From the NCBI GenBank assembly GCA_000719695.1, contig JOHN01000013.1:62001-126000 (forward strand): a stretch of 64,000 nt of DNA. Reading direction: 5' to 3'. The notes beneath the pieces are model-generated. The model saw nothing but the letters and a program-made list of their open reading frames with translations, ran no database searches and was not told where the DNA came from. The stretch's first letter is position 1, and the number at the start of each line of letters is the position of its first letter. This stretch comes from Streptomyces sp. NRRL F-6131 (GTDB lineage Bacteria > Actinomycetota > Actinomycetes > Streptomycetales > Streptomycetaceae). The position numbers were made by a program, and so were the translations under genes. Of this stretch, positions 59,953-64,000 are shown in pieces.

Positions 59953-62900
59953 ATGTTCGCACTCTCCTCTTCGCAGGAGATCGTCTGGCTGCACGAGCAG
60001 ATGCTGCCCGGCAGTCGTGCCTACAACTTCACCGCCGCCCTGGACCTCTGGGGCCCCCTGAACACCGACGCGCTGCGAGCCGGACTCACCGCCGTGCTCG
60101 CCCACCACCCCGGCCTGCGCCTCGAACTCGTCCCCCGCGCCGAGGGGTTGCCGCTCCAGCGGGTCGGCGCCCGGACCGAACCGCGGCTGCGCACCAGCGA
60201 CCTGAGCGCCGAGGCCGACCCCGAGGCGGCGTTCCGGACCCTGCTGGCCGCCGAGGCCGAGGAGCCGCTGGACACCACCGACGCCCCGCTGCTGCGCTGG
60301 CACCTCGTCCGGATCGGCGCCGACCACCACCGGCTGATCCACGTCGAGCACCACCTCGTGCACGACGGCCACTCGTTCGCGATCCTGCTGCGCGACCTCT
60401 TCACCGTCTACCGCGCGCACGTCCTCGGCACGGCCGACGCCGTCACCCTGCCCGCCGCCCCCTCCTACGAGGACCACGTGCGCGCCGCCGAGGCCGTCCG
60501 GGACGCCGGCCGCGAGCGCGGACTCGCCTTCTGGAAGCAGGAGTTGGCGGACGCCCCGCTCGACCTCACGCTGCCCGGACTGGCCCGCCCCGGCGCCCGC
60601 CGCCGCCACCGCGGCGGACAGCTGCGCCAGTCGATCGGCGCCGACCTCGCCGAGCGGCTGCGCGAGCGCGCCAAGGCCGACGGCCACACCCCGTTCTCCA
60701 CCCTGCTCACGCTCTTCGCCGAACTGCTGCGCCGCCACAGCGGCCACCCCGAGCTGATGGTGGGCACCGCCGTCGGCAACCGCCCGCCCGGCTTCGAGGG
60801 CACCGTCGGCATGTTCGTGAACACCGTGCCGCTGCGCCTGCGGCTCGACCCGGCCGCGCCCGGCACGGAGGCGGTGGACGAGGTCACCGATGTGCTGTTC
60901 CGCGCGCTGCCCCACCAGGACGTCCCCGTCCAGGAACTGACCCGCGCGCTCGGCCGGCACACCAGCGGCGCCGACAACCCGCTGTTCAGCGTGATGTTCA
61001 GCGCGCACGACGCGCCGCTGCCGGACGTCCAGGCGCCCGGCCTCGAGGTCTCGCTCTACGAGGGCTTCAACACCGGCACCACCCGCTTCGACCTCGACCT
61101 CGTGCTGCTGCCCGACGACCGCCGGGTGGTCGGCGAGAAGCACGGCGCGGCCGGGATGACCCTGGTCTGGGACTACGACGAGGACCTGTTCGGCGAGGAG
61201 ATCGCGACCCTGCTCGCCGGGCGGCTGCTCGACCTGCTGCGCGGCTACCTCGACGGGCCGGACGCGCAGCTCGCCGATCTGGCGGTGGCGCCCGCCGCCC
61301 GGTCCGGCGCCGAACCGCTCGCAACGCCGGCCGACCTCGAGCCGGCCGACCCCGAGCCGGCCGACCTCGACCCGGCCGCCGCCCACGACCCCACCGCGCT
61401 CGCCCTGCTCGCCGGCTCCGAGCGGCTGAGCTACGGCGACCTCGACCGCCGGGTCGGCGAGCTCGTCGAGCGCCTGCGCGCCGCGGGGGTCGCCCCCGGG
61501 CAGCCGGTCGCCACCGTCCTGCCGCGCGGCGTCGACAGCGTCGTCGCCCTGCTCGCCTGCCTGCGCCACGGCGCGGTGTACGCGCCGCTCTCCGCCGAGG
61601 ACCCGCAGGCCCGGCTCGCCCTGCTGCTGGAGCGGCTCGCCCCCGCCCTCGTGCTCGCCACCCGGCAGAGCGCCCTCGCCCTGCCCGGCAGCGTCACCCC
61701 GGCGCTGCTGGACGGCCCGCCGTTCCCCAAGGCCGAGCCGGCCGCGGTGCTCGACGGCGCCGCCTATCTGATCCACACCTCAGGCTCCACCGGCGTGCCC
61801 AAGCCGGTGCTGGTCGGCCGCACCGCGCTCGCCCGCTACCTCACCGCGATCGTCGCCCGCTACGGCCTGGGCCCGGCCGACCGGGTGCTGCTGTTCGCCC
61901 GGCCGTCCTTCGACGTGGCCCTGGAGGAGGTGCTGCCCTCGCTGGTGGCCGGCGCCGCGCTCGTGCTGCCGCAGCGCGAGGTGCCGACCGGGCCCGAACT
62001 GGTCGCCGTGCTGGCCGCCCGCGGCGTCACCGTCGCCAACCTGCCGACCAGCTACGCCCTCGCCGTCCGCGAGGACCTGCGCGAGGCGCTGGCGGACGGC
62101 CGCTGGTCGCCGCGGCTGCTGGTGCTCGGCGGCGAGCGGCTGCCGGCCCGCGTCCTGCGCGGTCTGACCGACGGCACCGCCGTCACCGTCCTCAACGCCT
62201 ACGGCGTCACCGAGGCCACCGTCACCTCCACCGTGCACGAGCTCACCGCGGCCGACCTGGCCCCGGCAGCCCCCACCGGCGCGACCCACGGGACCGAGGG
62301 GGCCGGCGCGGCGCAGGACGGGCCCGGCACGGCCGAGGACGCCGTCGAGATCCCGCTCGGCACCGAGCTGCCCGGCGTCCGGATGCACGTCCTGGACACC
62401 GGCGGTCAGCCGCTGCCGCCCGGCGCCGTCGGCGAACTCGCCGTCGGGGGCGTGACGCTGGCCGACGGCTACCTCGGCCTGCCGGAGGTCACCGAGGCCC
62501 GCTTCAGCACCGTCCCGGCGCTCGGCGGCGAACGCGTCTACCGCACCGGTGACCGCGGCTACCGCGACCTCGACGGCCGACTGCGCTTCCTCGGCCGCCA
62601 GGACAACCAGGTCAAGCTGCGCGGCTTCCGGATCGAGCTGGAGGAGATCGAGGCCGCCGCCTCCGCCGAACTCGGCGGCCGCTCCTGCGCCGTCCTGCTG
62701 CACCGGGACGAGCACGCCGGTCCGCGGCTGCTCGGCTTCCTGGACGGCGGCCCGCAGCCCGACCAGACCGCCCTGCACGCCGCCCTGGCCCGCCGGCTCC
62801 CGGCCGGGCTCGTCCCGGCGAGCTGGACGGCGCTCGACACCATGCCGCTGCTGCCGGGCGGCAAGCCCGACCGGGCGGCCCTCGCCCGGCTGGCCGCCGA

Positions 62901-63177
62901 GGCCGCCGACGCCCCCGGGGACGCCCCGCAGGAGGCGCCCTCGGCCTTCACCGACCCCGGTCAGCTGCTGGTCGCCGAGGCCTGGCGCGAGGTGCTCGGC
63001 CACGACCGGTTCGCCGCGGACTCGCACTTCTTCGAGGTCGGCGGCCACTCGCTGCTCGCCGCCCGGCTCGCCGCCTGGCTGGAGCCGCGCCTCGGCAGCC
63101 GGCCCCCGCTGCGCACCCTCTTCCAGCACCCCGTCCTGGCCGACCAGGCCCGCGCCCTGACCGGAGTCCCGCAGTGA
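59953..63177 (+). CDS. Nonribosomal peptide synthetase module, C-A-PCP
   Basis: This 1074-residue module has a condensation domain with canonical HHLVHDG (133-139). The adenylation domain has LIHTSGSTGVPK (about 606-617), GELAVGGVTLADGY, YRTGDRGYRD, and the late GGKPDR lysine. The carrier domain has FFEVGGHSLL, with the phosphopantetheine attachment serine at 1033. Reading the ten pocket positions by eye gives D V E S V G A V T K. The glutamate at the third position, as in lysine-activating pockets, suggests a basic amino acid, but this is a hand alignment. There is no thioesterase. The stop overlaps the next start (GTGA). Confidence 0.95.
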   Translation: MFALSSSQEIVWLHEQMLPGSRAYNFTAALDLWGPLNTDALRAGLTAVLAHHPGLRLELVPRAEGLPLQRVGARTEPRLRTSDLSAEADPEAAFRTLLAAEAEEPLDTTDAPLLRWHLVRIGADHHRLIHVEHHLVHDGHSFAILLRDLFTVYRAHVLGTADAVTLPAAPSYEDHVRAAEAVRDAGRERGLAFWKQELADAPLDLTLPGLARPGARRRHRGGQLRQSIGADLAERLRERAKADGHTPFSTLLTLFAELLRRHSGHPELMVGTAVGNRPPGFEGTVGMFVNTVPLRLRLDPAAPGTEAVDEVTDVLFRALPHQDVPVQELTRALGRHTSGADNPLFSVMFSAHDAPLPDVQAPGLEVSLYEGFNTGTTRFDLDLVLLPDDRRVVGEKHGAAGMTLVWDYDEDLFGEEIATLLAGRLLDLLRGYLDGPDAQLADLAVAPAARSGAEPLATPADLEPADPEPADLDPAAAHDPTALALLAGSERLSYGDLDRRVGELVERLRAAGVAPGQPVATVLPRGVDSVVALLACLRHGAVYAPLSAEDPQARLALLLERLAPALVLATRQSALALPGSVTPALLDGPPFPKAEPAAVLDGAAYLIHTSGSTGVPKPVLVGRTALARYLTAIVARYGLGPADRVLLFARPSFDVALEEVLPSLVAGAALVLPQREVPTGPELVAVLAARGVTVANLPTSYALAVREDLREALADGRWSPRLLVLGGERLPARVLRGLTDGTAVTVLNAYGVTEATVTSTVHELTAADLAPAAPTGATHGTEGAGAAQDGPGTAEDAVEIPLGTELPGVRMHVLDTGGQPLPPGAVGELAVGGVTLADGYLGLPEVTEARFSTVPALGGERVYRTGDRGYRDLDGRLRFLGRQDNQVKLRGFRIELEEIEAAASAELGGRSCAVLLHRDEHAGPRLLGFLDGGPQPDQTALHAALARRLPAGLVPASWTALDTMPLLPGGKPDRAALARLAAEAADAPGDAPQEAPSAFTDPGQLLVAEAWREVLGHDRFAADSHFFEVGGHSLLAARLAAWLEPRLGSRPPLRTLFQHPVLADQARALTGVPQ

Positions 63178-64000
63178 ACCCCGCCGCCCCCGGCCCCGCC
63201 ACCACGGCCGGCCTCTCCGCGCCGTCCGCCGTCCTGGAGGCCGAGCACCGCGAGCTCGTGGCCGCCTTCGAGAGCTTCGTCCGCCGCGAACTCGAACCGC
63301 TCGCGGCCGAGTTGGCGGAGTCCGCCGAGCAGCCGCCGGCCGACCTGCGGGCCTATGTGCGCAAGCGCTCCGCCGCCCTCGGCTTCTACGCCGGCGACTA
63401 CCCCGAGGAGCTCGGCGGCTCCGACATGCCGTTCACCGCCGTGGTGCTGCTGCACCACGCCGCCGGACGCAGCGGCTGCCCGCTCGCCCCCTACGCGCTG
63501 GCCGGCTCCGACGGGCCCAGCCCGCTGCTGCGGCACGGCACCCCCGAGCAGATCGAGCGCCACCTGGTTCCGCTGGTCCGCGGCGAGCGGACCCGCTGCC
63601 TGGCGCTCACCGAACCGCAGGCCGGCTCCGACGCGTTCCGGCTCACCACCACCGCCGTCCGGGACGGTGACGGCTGGCTGCTGAACGGCCGCAAGACCTT
63701 CGTCAGCAACGCGGACCGCGCCGACCTCGCGCTCGTGGTCGCCGCCACCGACCTCGGCGACGGCGCCGGGCCGACCGCGGGCGCCACCGCCTTCGTCCTC
63801 GCCATGGACCACCCCGGGCTGCGGATCGGCCAGCGCTACGAGGGCATGTCCGGGGAGCCGCTCTTCGAGCTGACGCTCGACCAGCTGCACGCCCCCACGG
63901 CCTCGGTGATCGGCGGCGAGGACGGCATCGGCGCCGCCACCGGCCTCGCCATGGACAGCCTCTCCCGGGGCCGCCTGGTGGTCGCCGCCATGTGCGACGG
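63174..64000 (+). CDS. Acyl-CoA dehydrogenase-like protein, cut by the window edge
   Basis: The N-terminal 275 residues or so of an acyl-CoA dehydrogenase are visible, open to the end of the window. The helical N-domain begins AEHRELVAAFESFVRREL. CLALTEPQAGSDAFRLTTTAVRDGDGWLLNGRKTFVSN is the FAD/substrate-binding beta region with the typical TEPxxGSD motif. The GTG start overlaps the NRPS stop (GTGA), so it belongs to the peptide cluster. Such enzymes in peptide clusters introduce a double bond into a carrier-bound acyl or aminoacyl group, or act on a starter acid. The catalytic base region is beyond the edge. Confidence 0.92.
   Translation, partial: MNPAAPGPATTAGLSAPSAVLEAEHRELVAAFESFVRRELEPLAAELAESAEQPPADLRAYVRKRSAALGFYAGDYPEELGGSDMPFTAVVLLHHAAGRSGCPLAPYALAGSDGPSPLLRHGTPEQIERHLVPLVRGERTRCLALTEPQAGSDAFRLTTTAVRDGDGWLLNGRKTFVSNADRADLALVVAATDLGDGAGPTAGATAFVLAMDHPGLRIGQRYEGMSGEPLFELTLDQLHAPTASVIGGEDGIGAATGLAMDSLSRGRLVVAAMCD

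Overview
This is a very GC-rich stretch of actinomycete chromosome, most likely from a streptomycete (Streptomyces or Kitasatospora). The reasons are codon use dominated by G or C in the third position, many GTG starts, start/stop overlaps of the ATGA or GTGA kind, long spurious open frames on both strands, and typical families: roadblock proteins, a class F sortase, an NnaR-type HemD/OmpR fusion, an AccBC-independent carboxyltransferase and secreted Ala-rich proteins. About 57 protein genes are supported. The first (an alpha/beta hydrolase) and the last (an acyl-CoA dehydrogenase) are cut by the window edges. No tRNA, rRNA, CRISPR array, insertion sequence or phage gene was seen.

Layout. 0-7.6 kb: aldo/keto reductase with a divergent TetR regulator and twin operators, MarR regulator, AEC permease, HD hydrolase, secreted lytic transglycosylase, carboxyltransferase and a membrane protein. 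7.7-19.2 kb: a complete nitrate assimilation island. NnaR and a sirohydrochlorin chelatase diverge from nasA, an FAD reductase subunit, nirB, nirD and narK, followed by a universal stress protein and a small membrane protein. 19.2-28.2 kb: an alpha/beta hydrolase, an IclR-controlled sugar ABC importer, a nucleotidyltransferase, a VOC protein, an AlkB-like dioxygenase and a beta-propeller. 28.6-31.1 kb: a roadblock operon without a GTPase gene. 31-43 kb: NUDIX, SGNH and two GT4 genes, YegP, an FAD monooxygenase, a SNF2 helicase with a small follower gene, and a secreted EEP-family hydrolase. 43-56.5 kb: MMPL transporter, lamin-tail protein, endonuclease IV, EF-hand protein, P450, beta-helix protein, O-methyltransferase, class F sortase with a candidate surface substrate, flavin-binding oxidase-like protein and a lipoprotein. 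56.9 kb to the end: the start of a nonribosomal peptide cluster (MFS exporter, free-standing condensation protein, C-A-PCP module, acyl-CoA dehydrogenase).

The main discovery candidate is a structured small RNA present three times, all on the + strand (about 19.22-19.38, 20.16-20.31 and 28.02-28.19 kb). Each copy has its own promoter (TTCGGA-like -35, TANTGT -10), a 5' hairpin whose two arms differ between copies but still pair, a 76-nt core, and a strong terminator-like hairpin of unrelated sequence. Copies 1 and 2 have identical cores. Copy 3 differs at exactly two bases, and those two face each other in a stem (C:G changed to T:A). This is direct evidence for selection on RNA structure. 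The core also contains competing helices, as expected of a conformational switch. I cannot match it to an RNA family I know.

Working together: NasA, the FAD subunit, NirB and NirD reduce nitrate to ammonium, NarK moves nitrate/nitrite, and the CbiX-like chelatase could supply siroheme to NirB. The IclR regulator and the lipoprotein/permease operon form a sugar-uptake unit without its own ATPase. The EEP hydrolase has a candidate PHO box, suggesting a role in phosphate scavenging. The peptide cluster continues beyond the right edge.
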